DNA of 64,000 nt from DAOUJI01 sp965237875 (GCA_965237875.1 CBDEGP010000002.1:1798001-1862000); one strand, 5' to 3'. Shown: positions 14,188-23,636, numbered from the stretch's first letter. Program-made: numbers and translations. The notes: generated by a model not told the origin, from the letters alone.

Positions 14188-16605
14188 CTAGTTGGTTGAC
14201 GCTGATTCGCAGAACGGCAACCCTATCTCAGAAAGGTCATTGTCCTCCACATACTGGAGAACGTCGGGTACACATCCGTTCAACTCGTTTCCCCCAAGCG
14301 TGAGCCCCAGCAGGTTGGTCAAACTTCCTAACTCCGAGGGAATCTCCCCACTCAACTCATTTTCCCTCAGGTCCAATAGTCTCAGGTTGATGAGGTTGCC
14401 TAACTCGGGAGGAATCTCTCCACTCAAACCGTTTTTTGCAAGCGACAGCGCCCCCAAGTTGGTGAGGTTGCCCAATTCGGGCGGAATCTCGCCGGTGAAC
14501 TGGTTACGACCGAGGTCCAGCCATCCCAGATTCCAGAGATTGCCTAGCCAAGAGGGCACCTCTCCACTCAATTCATTGTTTCCTAGGACTAGCTCCCGCA
14601 GTCTGGTCAGGTTGCCCAACTCAATCGGCACCTCTCCACTCAGCTGATTCAAACCGAGGTTAAGTTCTTGCAGGTCTCCAAGGCGGCCCAATTCCGGCGG
14701 TATTCCCCCGCTCAACTGGTTGTCACTGAGGGCCAGTACCCGCAGGTTGGTCAGGCTGCCCAGTGACGAAGGAATTTCCCCGGTCAACTGGCTAATGCGA
14801 AGGTCCATCTGGTACAAATTGGTTAGGCTAGCCAACTCCGGCGGTAACTCGCCTGATAACCGGTTATCGGGCAAGAATAGGGAGACGACACGACCGAAGT
14901 AGGTGTCAACGGTGACCCCGCGCCATTCGGCGATGGGCGCATCGCTTAGCCAGTTGCTGTTGTTTCTCCAGTTGGCGCCGTCTGTGGCGTTGTAGAGGGC
15001 AACCAATGCGGCCTTGTCCGTTTCCGGTGTTCCTGTCGGCGCCGCAAAGTTGCATGGGAGAAGGCCAAGTTGTGAAAAGTCATTATCCTGCACGTTGAAC
15101 AAACCGTCGGGGACGCACCCGCTCAAGTTGTTGTCCCCAATCGTTAGTTCTCGGAGGTTCGTGAGGCTGCCCAACTCTGGCGGAATCTCTCCGCCCAACT
15201 CGTTCCCGTCTAGGAACAGCCTACGCAGGTTCACGAGGCTGACCAGCTCTGGCGGAATCTCTCCGCTCAACTCGTTGCTGCCGAGGGAGAGCCATCGCAG
15301 GTTCGTGAGGCTACCCAACTCTGGCGGAATCTCTCCGCTCAACTCGTTGTTGCCAAGGGAGAGCCATAGCAGGTTCGCGAGTCTGCCTAGTACCGGTGGA
15401 ATCTCCCCGCTCAACTCATTGTTGTTAAGTTCCAGGGCTTTCAGGTCGATGAGATTGCCTAATTCTGGCGGTATGTCCCCGCTCAACCGGTTGCCGCTGA
15501 CCGACAGCGCTTTCAGGTTGACTAGATCACTCAACTCCGACGGAATCGGTCCAGTCATCCAGTTAGCGGTTAGCAATAGAGTATTCAGTGCAGTCAGGCT
15601 CGCCAATTCTGGCGGTATCTCTCCCCACAAACGGTTGTTGTCCAGACGTAGAACTCGCAAGGCGGTAAGGTTCCCAAGTTCTGGCGGGAGTATTCCGTTC
15701 AACCCGTTGTTGTACAGGTTCAGTGCATTGACGCGGCCGTTGGAGTCAACGCTGACCCCATACCATTCGCTGATGGGTGCATCGCTCAGCCAGTTTGTGT
15801 TGTCCTTCCAAGTCGGGCCGTCTGTGGAGTTGTAGAATGCAATTAACACTTCCCTGTCCGGGCTGTCTGAGACGCCGAGAATTTGTGGACCACAGAACGG
15901 CAGACCGATACTGGGAAAGTCGTTGAACAGCACATTTCGTAAACCCTGGGGCACACATCCCCTCAACGGATTCCCACCGAGCGCCAGAGACCACAGGTTG
16001 CTAAGGCTGCCCAGTTCGGACGGGATCTCACCGCTTAAGTCATTGCCAAAGAGGAACAGGACTTCCAAATTGGCGAGGCTGCCTAACTCTGGTGGAATTC
16101 CTCCACTTAACCCGTTGTGGTAAAGAGACAACTCTATAACGCGTCCACCCGAGTCAACGGTTACGCCGTACCATTCGCCGATGGGCGCCGCACTAAGCCA
16201 GTGTGTGTTGTACTCCCAGTTTGCGCCCCCGGTGGAGTGATAAAACGCAATCAGAGCCTCCCTCTCTGAAACGAGGCTAGGCTCGGACACGGGCATCACA
16301 GTCGGCTCAGGGTCGGGCGATGTAGCAGGGGTGGACGCCACGGTTGGTGCGATTGTGAGACCCACTGTGGGTGTAGGAGCGCGCGATGGGGCAGCCGTGG
16401 GCGTCGCGGTCGTCGTGGCGGTAGGCCGGAACGTGGGTGTAGGGGTCGGTTGGACCGTAGGCGTAAAGGAGGGTGCTGGAGTCGGGTTAGCTGTTGGCTC
16501 AATCGCAGGCGTAGATGTAGGTCCAGAGGAGCAACCCGCTCCGCCACCAACCGCGATAACGAATGCTGCGAGGGTCGCTGCGGCAATCTGCTTCATGGGC
16601 TTCAC
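14188..16605 (-). CDS. Secreted lipoprotein with three plant-type leucine-rich-repeat modules
   Basis: An 805-residue protein. The signal peptide ends in a lipobox with Cys25, so it should be anchored outside the membrane. Residues about 27-105 are a Pro/Thr-rich linker. Then come three modules, each opening with a cap of the type ALIAFYHSTGGANW...W.GVTVDS.GRV, continuing with LRRs of the plant extracellular kind (consensus LSGEIPPELGSLTNLRxLxLG), and closing with GCVPxxLxxV..ND...GLPxC, whose cysteines may form a disulfide. Module 2 is the longest. The likely role is binding a partner at the cell surface; no ligand can be read. The repeat-rich DNA is prone to unequal exchange. Confidence 0.85.
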   Translation of the reverse strand: MKPMKQIAAATLAAFVIAVGGGAGCSSGPTSTPAIEPTANPTPAPSFTPTVQPTPTPTFRPTATTTATPTAAPSRAPTPTVGLTIAPTVASTPATSPDPEPTVMPVSEPSLVSEREALIAFYHSTGGANWEYNTHWLSAAPIGEWYGVTVDSGGRVIELSLYHNGLSGGIPPELGSLANLEVLFLFGNDLSGEIPSELGSLSNLWSLALGGNPLRGCVPQGLRNVLFNDFPSIGLPFCGPQILGVSDSPDREVLIAFYNSTDGPTWKDNTNWLSDAPISEWYGVSVDSNGRVNALNLYNNGLNGILPPELGNLTALRVLRLDNNRLWGEIPPELASLTALNTLLLTANWMTGPIPSELSDLVNLKALSVSGNRLSGDIPPELGNLIDLKALELNNNELSGEIPPVLGRLANLLWLSLGNNELSGEIPPELGSLTNLRWLSLGSNELSGEIPPELVSLVNLRRLFLDGNELGGEIPPELGSLTNLRELTIGDNNLSGCVPDGLFNVQDNDFSQLGLLPCNFAAPTGTPETDKAALVALYNATDGANWRNNSNWLSDAPIAEWRGVTVDTYFGRVVSLFLPDNRLSGELPPELASLTNLYQMDLRISQLTGEIPSSLGSLTNLRVLALSDNQLSGGIPPELGRLGDLQELNLGLNQLSGEVPIELGNLTRLRELVLGNNELSGEVPSWLGNLWNLGWLDLGRNQFTGEIPPELGNLTNLGALSLAKNGLSGEIPPELGNLINLRLLDLRENELSGEIPSELGSLTNLLGLTLGGNELNGCVPDVLQYVEDNDLSEIGLPFCESASTN

Positions 16606-16656
16606 CTCACTTGCCGTGAGTGTTCCGCTCGACCTCCCTGCGGCGTCGACGATCCA

Positions 16657-16685
16657 ATAATACGATGGGCCAAACCCGTTATCAA
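16657..16685 (-). promoter_or_regulatory. Promoter of the LRR lipoprotein, a near copy of the pdxS promoter
   Basis: Minus-strand -35 TTGATA (16685-16680) and -10 TATTAT (16662-16657), spacing 17. Between and around these boxes the sequence shares TTTATTGATAA, CCCATCGTA and ATTGG, and then GCAGGGAGGTCGAG, with the pdxS upstream region. Confidence 0.7.
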
Positions 16686-16753
16686 TAAATCGTGGGGTGT
16701 GGGGTTCCTGCCTGGGTCTTGATTAATTGGCGCTGTGATGTGATGATGCTGTT

Positions 16754-16978
16754 ATGCGAACAACTGTGACAATTGACGACGACGTGTTGGCGGTTGCTCG
16801 TGCGCTGGCGGAGCGCAACGGTGTCAGCCTGGGATCCGCTTTGTCTGAGCTTGCGAGACGCGGTTTCAAAGGAACAACCGCGACCCGGGATGACGGAGCA
16901 ACTGTTTTCCCGGTAACCCCCGACGCCGAGCCCATCACCAGCGAGGACGTATTTCGGGGCCTCAGCGAGTGGCCGTGA
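16754..16978 (+). CDS. Ribbon-helix-helix antitoxin (VapB/CopG-like)
   Basis: A 74-residue protein. The start MRTTVTIDDDVLAVARALAERNGVSLGSALSELARRG is a ribbon-helix-helix DNA-binding domain; the C-terminal third, ending DVFRGLSEWP, would wrap the toxin. It overlaps the following PIN-domain toxin gene by 10 bases, the usual arrangement for a type II toxin-antitoxin pair, and probably represses its own promoter. Confidence 0.85.
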   Translation: MRTTVTIDDDVLAVARALAERNGVSLGSALSELARRGFKGTTATRDDGATVFPVTPDAEPITSEDVFRGLSEWP

Positions 16979-17409
16979 CTGCGCTCCTGGACGTTAACGT
17001 ACTCATAGCTCTCGCATGGCCCAATCACGTGCACCACAACGCGGCCCGGTCATGGTTCATGGAGCGGCAGGATGAAGGTTGGGCGACCTGTCCTTTGACG
17101 GAAGGGGGATTCGTCCGTGTATCTTGCAATCCGTCGGTGGTTCGGCACACAGTAACCCCTCGGGACGCCATCGCACTGCTTGTAAACCTCAGGCGTCTGG
17201 GGGCGCACTCGTTCTGGCCCCTCGACCTGTCCATGGTTGAACTGCCGGAAGAGATTGCCGGCCGCATCCAGGGATACCGTCAGATTACTGACGCTGTCTT
17301 GCTAGCTGCCGCAATGCAACGCGACGGGCAGCTTGCCACCTTCGACGCCGGGCTGGTGGGGCTGACAACTGAAACGATGCGTCCCTTCCTTCGTGTGATT
17401 CCGGTCTGA
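16969..17409 (+). CDS. VapC-type PIN-domain ribonuclease toxin
   Basis: A 146-residue PIN domain. Acidic residues for metal binding are visible in ALLDVNVLIAL (Asp near 8), LTEGGFVR, ITDAVLLAAA and ATFDAGL, the four-acid set of VapC toxins. It presumably cleaves tRNA or another RNA when not bound by the antitoxin. Starts at 16969 or the GTG at 16972 are both possible within the overlap with the antitoxin gene. Confidence 0.85.
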   Translation: MAVTALLDVNVLIALAWPNHVHHNAARSWFMERQDEGWATCPLTEGGFVRVSCNPSVVRHTVTPRDAIALLVNLRRLGAHSFWPLDLSMVELPEEIAGRIQGYRQITDAVLLAAAMQRDGQLATFDAGLVGLTTETMRPFLRVIPV

Positions 17410-17621
17410 AGTAGGACCCTTGCGGCCCCCTCCTCGGATTGCCCGAATTAGGATTTACAGGGTTTAGGGACTACTCTGCGCCAATCGTGGTGCTGAGGGC
17501 GGCACAATGGTGCTTTTCGCAGGCCGCTTATGCGGGGTTTGCGCCAGGGTGTAGAATATAGGGCGCCCAGATTGGGACGGCCGTCAGCCATCAACCAAAG
17601 GCAGCGGCCAAGGAGTGTTGC

Positions 17622-19706
17622 GTGGTCCCTCCGGAGAATATATTCGGTTCGCTGGACATCCGCATAGGAGTCTTCCTTGCGCTGGGCGCAGCCCTGGCCG
17701 TGTCCAACGCCATCTTCTACCACCGAGTCATCAGCCTGATAATGCTGGGCAAGTCGGCCAACAGGTTCGACCAACCCGTCCGCAGGATAATGCGGTTCCT
17801 GGGCATCGTTATGGCGCAGAGCAAGGTCCTCCAGCGCCTCTCCATCCGGGACAAGGCCGGGTTGGGCCACGTATTCGTCTTCTGGGGCTTCCTCTCCTTC
17901 CTGCTCAGCTACGTCATCTTCATATTCGGCGACTCCGCCTGGCGGCCCTTCTCCGAGACGCTGCTCACCGAGACGGGCGTGATGGTGTACGCCAGCTACC
18001 TGGATATATTCGCACTGATCATCGTCAGCTCGCTGTTGTGGGCTGTGTTCCGCCGGTGGGTGGCTAAACCCCATCGCCTCAGCTTCGACCTGACCCGCGC
18101 TCCCGACGCAGTCATCATAGTGGCCCTTATTTCCACGCTCATGACCCTAACCATTCTCACCGAGGCCTTCTACGTGGCCGAGGTGGAGGCCAAGGGAATC
18201 GACGGCGGAGCCCACGCGGAAGCCATCGTCGGCAAGGCCGTCGGCCAAGCCTTCCACAATGCGGGCATGAGCGTCGGAGTCGCCGATTTCGCCCAGGGGT
18301 TCGCCTGGTGGCTCCACCTGCTCATCATCCTGGGATTTTCGATATACATACCCTTCTCGAAACACATGCACATGGTGGCGGCGCCCCTGAACGCTCTTTT
18401 CAACTCACTCAAGCCCAGGGGCATACTGGAGGCCATCGACCTGGAAAACGCCGAGCGGTTCGGCGCGGGACGGGTCCAGGACTTCACGTGGAAGCAGCTG
18501 CTGGATGGCTACGCTTGCGCCGTCTGCGGCCGTTGCACCAACAACTGCCCCGCCCACCTGACCGGCAAAACCCTATCCCCAATGCACATTGTAGAGGACA
18601 TCAAAGACTACCTGATCGAGGCGGCGCCGGCCGTCAAAGCAGGGAAAGAACCCGAAAACCCCATGATAGGATACCTGCGGCTCACCGAGGAGGCCGTCTG
18701 GGACTGCGTCAACTGCGGCGCCTGCATGGAGGAATGTCCGGTGGCAGTCGAGCACGTGCCCACCATCATGGACATGAGGCGCAATCTCGTGCTGGAAGAG
18801 TCCAAGATGCCCGAGACTGCCATGAACGCTCTCTTGAGCATCGAGCAGCGAGGCCACCCCTGGAGGGGGACCCAATTCTCCCGCACCGACTGGGCACAGG
18901 GATTGGACGTGCCGACTCTGGCGGACAAGCCCGACGCAGAGGTCCTATTCTGGGTCGGCTGCACCGCCGCCCTGGAGCAGCGGAGCCAGGCGGTGGCCCG
19001 GTCTATGGTCAAGGCCCTCAAGGCCGCCAAGGTGGACTTCGCCATCCTGGGCGAGGAAGAGCGATGCACGGGCGACCCCGCCAGGCGCATGGGCAACGAG
19101 TACCTCTTCCAGATCACCGCCCAGCAGAACATCGAGACCTTCAACAGCTACAACGTCAAGAAGATAGTCACCATCTGCCCCCACTGCTTCAACTCCATCA
19201 AGAACGAGTACCCGCAGCTGGGAGGCGAATTCGAGGTCCAGCACTACAGCCAGTTTGTCGACGAGCTGATATCCCAGGGACGCATCAAGCCCATCCGCAT
19301 GATGGATACCACCGTCGCCTACCACGACTCCTGTTTCCTGGGACGCCACAACGGAATCTACGACCAACCCAGGAACATCGCCAAAGCCATCCCTGGTGTC
19401 AAGCTCGTGGAGATGGACAAGCGCCGTGAACAGGGCTTCTGTTGCGGCGCCGGAGGCGGCCACATGTGGGTGGAGGAGAGCCAGGGCGAACGCATCAACC
19501 ACATGCGCACGGACCACTTCCTGGACACGGGAGCCAAGACCGTCGGGGTGTCCTGCCCCTTCTGCCTCCAGATGTTGACGGAAGGCATCCAGGCCAAGGG
19601 CTATGAAGGTGAAAAGGAAGCCAAGGACCTCCTCGAAATCCTTGCCGACAGTTTAGAGGCCGACGCTTCCGAGCCTCAAAGCGCCAATGGGGAAAGCCGC
19701 GCTTAG
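17622..19706 (+). CDS. Membrane Fe-S oxidoreductase, EtfD/HdrD-like (ETF:quinone oxidoreductase type)
   Basis: A 694-residue protein. The N-terminal 260 residues form about five to six membrane helices with histidines, like a NarI-type heme b domain. Two 4Fe-4S motifs follow (CAVCGRCTNNCPA and CVNCGACMEECPV), then two CCG domains of heterodisulfide reductase type (CPHCFNSIKNEYP, DSCFLGR and GFCCGAGGG). This order matches proteins that carry electrons from flavoproteins such as ETF or acyl-CoA dehydrogenases to menaquinone. Start is a GTG with AGGAG 8 bases upstream. No etfAB genes lie in the window, so the donor is inferred. Confidence 0.85.
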   Translation: MVPPENIFGSLDIRIGVFLALGAALAVSNAIFYHRVISLIMLGKSANRFDQPVRRIMRFLGIVMAQSKVLQRLSIRDKAGLGHVFVFWGFLSFLLSYVIFIFGDSAWRPFSETLLTETGVMVYASYLDIFALIIVSSLLWAVFRRWVAKPHRLSFDLTRAPDAVIIVALISTLMTLTILTEAFYVAEVEAKGIDGGAHAEAIVGKAVGQAFHNAGMSVGVADFAQGFAWWLHLLIILGFSIYIPFSKHMHMVAAPLNALFNSLKPRGILEAIDLENAERFGAGRVQDFTWKQLLDGYACAVCGRCTNNCPAHLTGKTLSPMHIVEDIKDYLIEAAPAVKAGKEPENPMIGYLRLTEEAVWDCVNCGACMEECPVAVEHVPTIMDMRRNLVLEESKMPETAMNALLSIEQRGHPWRGTQFSRTDWAQGLDVPTLADKPDAEVLFWVGCTAALEQRSQAVARSMVKALKAAKVDFAILGEEERCTGDPARRMGNEYLFQITAQQNIETFNSYNVKKIVTICPHCFNSIKNEYPQLGGEFEVQHYSQFVDELISQGRIKPIRMMDTTVAYHDSCFLGRHNGIYDQPRNIAKAIPGVKLVEMDKRREQGFCCGAGGGHMWVEESQGERINHMRTDHFLDTGAKTVGVSCPFCLQMLTEGIQAKGYEGEKEAKDLLEILADSLEADASEPQSANGESRA

Positions 19707-19745
19707 CAAGCGGTCAATGAATACAGACCTGGCAGGCGGTTAGAT

Positions 19746-20459
19746 TTGGATAACCTCATGATATGGGCCCGAGGGGTAAATAAGACGTACAACACAGGCT
19801 CGATCCAGGTCCACGCCCTGAGAGGCGTTGACTTGGACGTCCGACAGGGTGAGATGGTGGCCGTCATGGGCCCCAGCGGATGCGGCAAGACGACCCTGCT
19901 CAACTGTCTCTCCGGGCTGGACGAAGTGGACTCGGGGGAGATACTGGTGGACAGTACGGAACTGCACCGCCTGCCCGACGACGAACGGAGCGATTATCGC
20001 GCCCGCCGAATGGGCTTCGTGTTCCAGCTGTACAACCTGCTTCCCGTGCTAAGCGCCGTGGAGAACGTCGAGATGCCTCTTCTGGTGTCCGGGACCAAAC
20101 CCGGTGCAGCGCGCAATCGGAGCATGGAAATCCTGGATGTCGTGGGGCTAGCAGACAGGGCCCACCACCTGCCCGGGGAGCTGTCGGGCGGCCAGCGTCA
20201 ACGCGTCACCATCGCCAGGGCCCTCGTGAACCAGCCAACCATCGTATGGGCGGACGAGCCCACGGGCGACCTGGACAGTGAAACCGCAGAAGATATCATC
20301 CAGCTGATGCGTGACCTGAACCGGAAGAACGGGCAGACCTTCGTGGTGGTCACCCACGACAACTACGTCGGAAGCTGCACCGACCGCATCATCCGAATGC
20401 GGGACGGCCAGGTCGTGGACTACGGCAACGGGGCCGGGCCGTCAGGCCAACCCGGGTAG
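19746..20459 (+). CDS. ABC transporter ATP-binding protein (LolD/MacB type)
   Basis: A 237-residue ATPase with Walker A GPSGCGKTT, signature LSGGQRQR and Walker B VWADEPTGDLDS, the last being typical of the MacB/LolD/FtsE group that drives lipoprotein or mechanical transport. Start is either the TTG at 19746 or the ATG at 19758. No permease gene of this group is adjacent, so the partner must be elsewhere. Confidence 0.88.
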   Translation: MDNLMIWARGVNKTYNTGSIQVHALRGVDLDVRQGEMVAVMGPSGCGKTTLLNCLSGLDEVDSGEILVDSTELHRLPDDERSDYRARRMGFVFQLYNLLPVLSAVENVEMPLLVSGTKPGAARNRSMEILDVVGLADRAHHLPGELSGGQRQRVTIARALVNQPTIVWADEPTGDLDSETAEDIIQLMRDLNRKNGQTFVVVTHDNYVGSCTDRIIRMRDGQVVDYGNGAGPSGQPG

Positions 20460-20460
20460 C

Positions 20461-20865
20461 CTAGCCGGAGTCGTCCGCGCTGTCCTCTTCTCGCTTGAGT
20501 TGGACCAGGGTGAGAACCCCAGACCCGATCAGACCCAGACCGCCAATAAGTGTGACGTAGGAGCCATATCCATATAATGCCTGGGAGGTATCCAGGCGGG
20601 CCATATCGACTATCACAATGATGGCTATGGCGGCGCCTAGACCTGAATTAGCTATGGCCATCCACTGGGGGCGCGCGTAATCAGCATTGGCATAGATGCG
20701 CCATGCAAGCGCCAAAGCCGCCAGCAAGGCCAGACCGAAAACGGCCTGCCCATCGTTTCCTTGAATTCCACTGATGCCTATTAGGGTGGATTGGCCCCCG
20801 AGTATAGACCAAGGAAGCAATGATCCAATCACAGCGAACAGGGCCCCCAAGCCACCTATCGCCAT
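20461..20865 (-). CDS. Small integral membrane protein of unknown function
   Basis: From the ATG at 20865 about 134 residues encode four hydrophobic segments (LGALFAVIGSLLPW, VFGLALLAALALAW, NSGLGAAIAIIVIV, LIGGLGLIGSGVLTLV) and an acidic tail EEDSADDSG. The pattern, with WSILGG after the first helix, is common among small actinobacterial and chloroflexi membrane proteins without known role. A longer frame reaches 21015, but its first 50 residues look non-coding; an AAGGAGGGG about 25 bases before 20865 is rather far. Confidence 0.6.
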   Translation of the reverse strand: MAIGGLGALFAVIGSLLPWSILGGQSTLIGISGIQGNDGQAVFGLALLAALALAWRIYANADYARPQWMAIANSGLGAAIAIIVIVDMARLDTSQALYGYGSYVTLIGGLGLIGSGVLTLVQLKREEDSADDSG

Positions 20866-21171
20866 CGCTTGATGCTCTACTTTGATACGACCCCTCCTTG
20901 ACCAAATAGGACGGGAAGGGCCTCCACAGATGCCTTCCTGACCGAACGTTGGCTTCAAGGCCACGCCGCCCTGTGGCAACGTGCGAATTACATCACAAGA
21001 TATGGCAAGGCGCAAGTTTCCCCTTTGGTCACTCCTCCTAATTTCTGCATATCCTTATTTGCCGTTATTACAACAAAGGTTTCCGGCGCATAAACCCACC
21101 CCACGACCCTGCCCTTGCACGATAAAATAGACCTTCTGTAGAATCAGTCCACACCAAAGCACGAGGCGACC

Positions 21172-21819
21172 ATGAGTCTCCAAGACCAGCCCTTCTCTCC
21201 CATGGACTTCTCCAGGATGGACGAGTCCGACGACTCCGGCTTCTACCAGATGCCCCGGCTGGTCGTCCACATAGACGACCAGGCCATAGAGGCTGTGGGG
21301 GAGCTGTTCCGTGAGGAGATTCCGCCGGGCTCTCGAATACTCGACCTGCTGAGCAGCTGGCGGTCCCACTGGCCCAAGGGACACCCTAAGCAAAGCATGA
21401 CGGGCCTGGGCCTCAACAGCGTTGAGATGGCGGACAATCCCGATTTAGACGACTACGTGGTCCACGACCTGAACCGGGACCCTGTTCTTCCCTTCGACGA
21501 CGAGTCTTTCGACGCCGCTGTGATAACCGTGTCGATACAATACGTGACCCGGCCCGTGGAGGTGTTCAGGGAGGTGAACCGGACGCTCAGGCCCGGCGGG
21601 CCCTTTCTGGTGGTCTTCTCCAACCGGATGTTCTTCCAGAAAGCCGTGCGCATCTGGACCATGAGCTCCGACGGCCAGAGGGCGGAGTTGGTCAGGGCTT
21701 ACTTCAAACAGGCGGGAAATTTCGAGGAGCTGCGGACGGGGTTCGCCAACCCCGAAACCAGTCCGCCCGGAGACCCTATCTATCTGGTCATGGGCAAGAA
21801 GGCCGGAGTTGCGGCATAG
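21172..21819 (+). CDS. SAM-dependent methyltransferase (type 11)
   Basis: A 215-residue class I methyltransferase. SRILDLLSSW (about 54-63) is an altered motif I lacking the usual GxGxG, while LPFDDESFDAAVITVSIQYVTRPVEVFREVNRTLRPGG is the typical motif IV to VI stretch. The substrate is unknown. The degenerate glycine motif recalls a subgroup found in cyanobacteria and chloroflexi. Confidence 0.75.
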   Translation: MSLQDQPFSPMDFSRMDESDDSGFYQMPRLVVHIDDQAIEAVGELFREEIPPGSRILDLLSSWRSHWPKGHPKQSMTGLGLNSVEMADNPDLDDYVVHDLNRDPVLPFDDESFDAAVITVSIQYVTRPVEVFREVNRTLRPGGPFLVVFSNRMFFQKAVRIWTMSSDGQRAELVRAYFKQAGNFEELRTGFANPETSPPGDPIYLVMGKKAGVAA

Positions 21820-21878
21820 GCCAAGGGGGAAACCCGATCTGCCGGTCCAACTGTGACGGCATGGACAGCGAATGGGGT

Positions 21879-22352
21879 CTAAAGGTCTTTGACCATCCTC
21901 ACGTGCTCTATGCCCGCTTCCTGGAACGGCCCGCCCTCTTCCGCGTAGCCCTGGGCGGCGTAGAAGTCCTTGACGTAGGTCTGGGCATGGAGCACGGCGT
22001 CTCTGACCTCGTGCTCGCGGGCGACCGACTCCAGGATGGCGAGAATCCGGGTCCCAATGCCCTGCCGCCGCCTCTCCGGCGCAACGGCCATTCTTCCGAT
22101 CCGGGCTATGGGCTGACCCGGCTCGGGAGTATTGCCGGCGGTCATCACCAGCCGCCCGGTCCCAACGACCGTTCCGTCGAGAGTCGCAATCACATGAACG
22201 GCTCTGGCGTCCAGTTCGTCCAGCTCTTCCTCGACCGGAATGCCCTGCTCTCCCACGAAGACTGAGACGCGCAGGTCGTAGGCCGCCTGGCGTTCGGCAG
22301 GGGTCTCCGTCAGTTTGACTGTCAGTCCATCCATATCGGCGCCATCCCCCAA
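21879..22352 (-). CDS. GNAT family N-acetyltransferase
   Basis: A 157-residue GNAT fold. The acetyl-CoA loop is RIGRMAVAPERRRQGIGTRIL (the R/Q-x-x-G-x-G/A pattern), preceded by VFVGEQGIPVEEELDELD, which is typical of the ElaA/YjcF-like subgroup. It follows the alcohol dehydrogenase gene by 5 bases on the same strand. Start could be the ATG at 22352 or 22334. Confidence 0.85.
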   Translation of the reverse strand: MGDGADMDGLTVKLTETPAERQAAYDLRVSVFVGEQGIPVEEELDELDARAVHVIATLDGTVVGTGRLVMTAGNTPEPGQPIARIGRMAVAPERRRQGIGTRILAILESVAREHEVRDAVLHAQTYVKDFYAAQGYAEEGGPFQEAGIEHVRMVKDL

Positions 22353-22357
22353 CGCGG

Positions 22358-23446
22358 TTAGAAGACTATGACGCCCCGGCCTATGCCGCCGGAGTTCAGG
22401 TCTTCGTAGGCCTTGTTCACCTCGTCCAGATTGTACCTGCGGGTTATCATACCGTCGATGTCCAGCTTATGGGACCGGTACATGTCCACAATGCGGGGCA
22501 TGTCGATGTGACAGCGGGCCGAGCCGTAGTAAGAACCCTTCAGCACCTTCTCCTGCCTGACCAGGGCCACAGGGTCGATGGAGGCGTTGTCACCCGCGGG
22601 CGCTATGCCCACTATGACCACCGTACCGCCCTTGCGAGCCGACGCAAAGGCCGTCTCCACCGTCTCCGAGCCTCCGAACACCTCGAAGGCATAGTCGACC
22701 CCGCCGCCGGTCAATTCCCGCACCTCGGCCGCCGCGTCCTGATGGGCCGCATTCACGGTGTGGGTGGCGCCGAACTTGGAGGCGAACTCAAGGGCGCTCT
22801 CACTCACGTCCACCGCCACGATCTGGGACGCATTCGCAACCTTGGCCCCCTGGATCACGTTCAGCCCCACGCCGCCGCAGCCCACCACGGCCACGGAGCT
22901 TCCGGGGACTATCTCAGCATTGTAGATGACCGAGCCCACTCCGGTGGTGACGCAGCACCCGATGAGGGCGGCCACGTCCATCGGCACGTCTTCGTCGATG
23001 GGCACGCAGGCGGACTCCGGCGTGACCAGGTCCTCTGCAAAGCAGGCCAGCTTGGCAAAGTGGGTTATCCTCTGGTCTCCCTTGTGGAGCCTGGTAGTCC
23101 CGTCGAACATGGTCCCCACAGTGGCGGCGTGCGTGTCGCACAGATTGGGGCGTCCGACGGAGCAGAAATGGCATCGGCCGCAGTTGGGAACGAAGGACAG
23201 GATTACACGGTCCCCCAGCTTCAAGCGGGTGACGCCGTCCCCCACCTCCGTAATCACACCCGAACCCTCGTGCCCGAGCACGGTGGGCAGGGGATGCCTT
23301 GCTTCGCCCGCCATGAAATGGTAGTCGCTGCGGCATATCCCCACAGCGCCCGTCCGGACCCTGACCTCCCCGGCCTTGGGCGGGTCCAATTCCAGGTCTT
23401 CAACCACAAGAGGAGTGTTGTAATCGTAGAGCACCGCAGCTTTCAT
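22358..23446 (-). CDS. Zinc-dependent alcohol dehydrogenase
   Basis: A 362-residue medium-chain dehydrogenase/reductase. Catalytic zinc ligands appear in GICRSDYH (Cys38) and GHEGSG, and structural zinc ligands in CGRCHFCSVGRPNLC. The NAD-binding motif is VVGCGGVGLNVIQGA. It resembles the class III/aryl-alcohol group that oxidises alcohols or formaldehyde adducts; the true substrate is unknown. GGAGGG precedes the ATG. Confidence 0.88.
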   Translation of the reverse strand: MKAAVLYDYNTPLVVEDLELDPPKAGEVRVRTGAVGICRSDYHFMAGEARHPLPTVLGHEGSGVITEVGDGVTRLKLGDRVILSFVPNCGRCHFCSVGRPNLCDTHAATVGTMFDGTTRLHKGDQRITHFAKLACFAEDLVTPESACVPIDEDVPMDVAALIGCCVTTGVGSVIYNAEIVPGSSVAVVGCGGVGLNVIQGAKVANASQIVAVDVSESALEFASKFGATHTVNAAHQDAAAEVRELTGGGVDYAFEVFGGSETVETAFASARKGGTVVIVGIAPAGDNASIDPVALVRQEKVLKGSYYGSARCHIDMPRIVDMYRSHKLDIDGMITRRYNLDEVNKAYEDLNSGGIGRGVIVF

Positions 23447-23597
23447 CCGGCCCTCCAGCTAACTTGGCGCCTCGAAACGCATTCCAAGCAGGATGGGCTA
23501 ATCATGCCTTGCAGCCCTAAGCCTGTCAACTTTGGCCGGGTCTGGCACTGACTCAATTTGAACAATCTGGATTTTGCCCGGCCCGGCCTTCCCGCAT

Positions 23598-23606
23598 TGA
23601 TATAAT
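23598..23606 (+). promoter_or_regulatory. Extended -10 promoter of the orphan gene
   Basis: TGATATAAT is a perfect extended -10 element (TGnTATAAT), 30 bases before the start codon of the orphan. There is no convincing -35 box at the normal distance, which is acceptable for extended -10 promoters. Confidence 0.55.
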
Positions 23607-23636
23607 AGATTCAGAAAACGCGGAAAGGAGATAGGA

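Noticed and set aside
14300..16130. Regularly spaced DNA repeats that could suggest a CRISPR-like array
   Set aside because: The period is about 72 bases and follows the 24-residue leucine-rich repeats of the lipoprotein; there are no identical direct repeats with unique spacers.
17410..17621. Region before the EtfD-like gene considered as an RNA gene
   Set aside because: Some local GC-rich pairing is possible, but no tRNA arms or known RNA motif is present.
18308..19429. Plus-strand open frame of 373 codons within the EtfD-like gene
   Set aside because: A different frame of a gene with intact Fe-S motifs; its product is Arg/Gly/His rich without domains.
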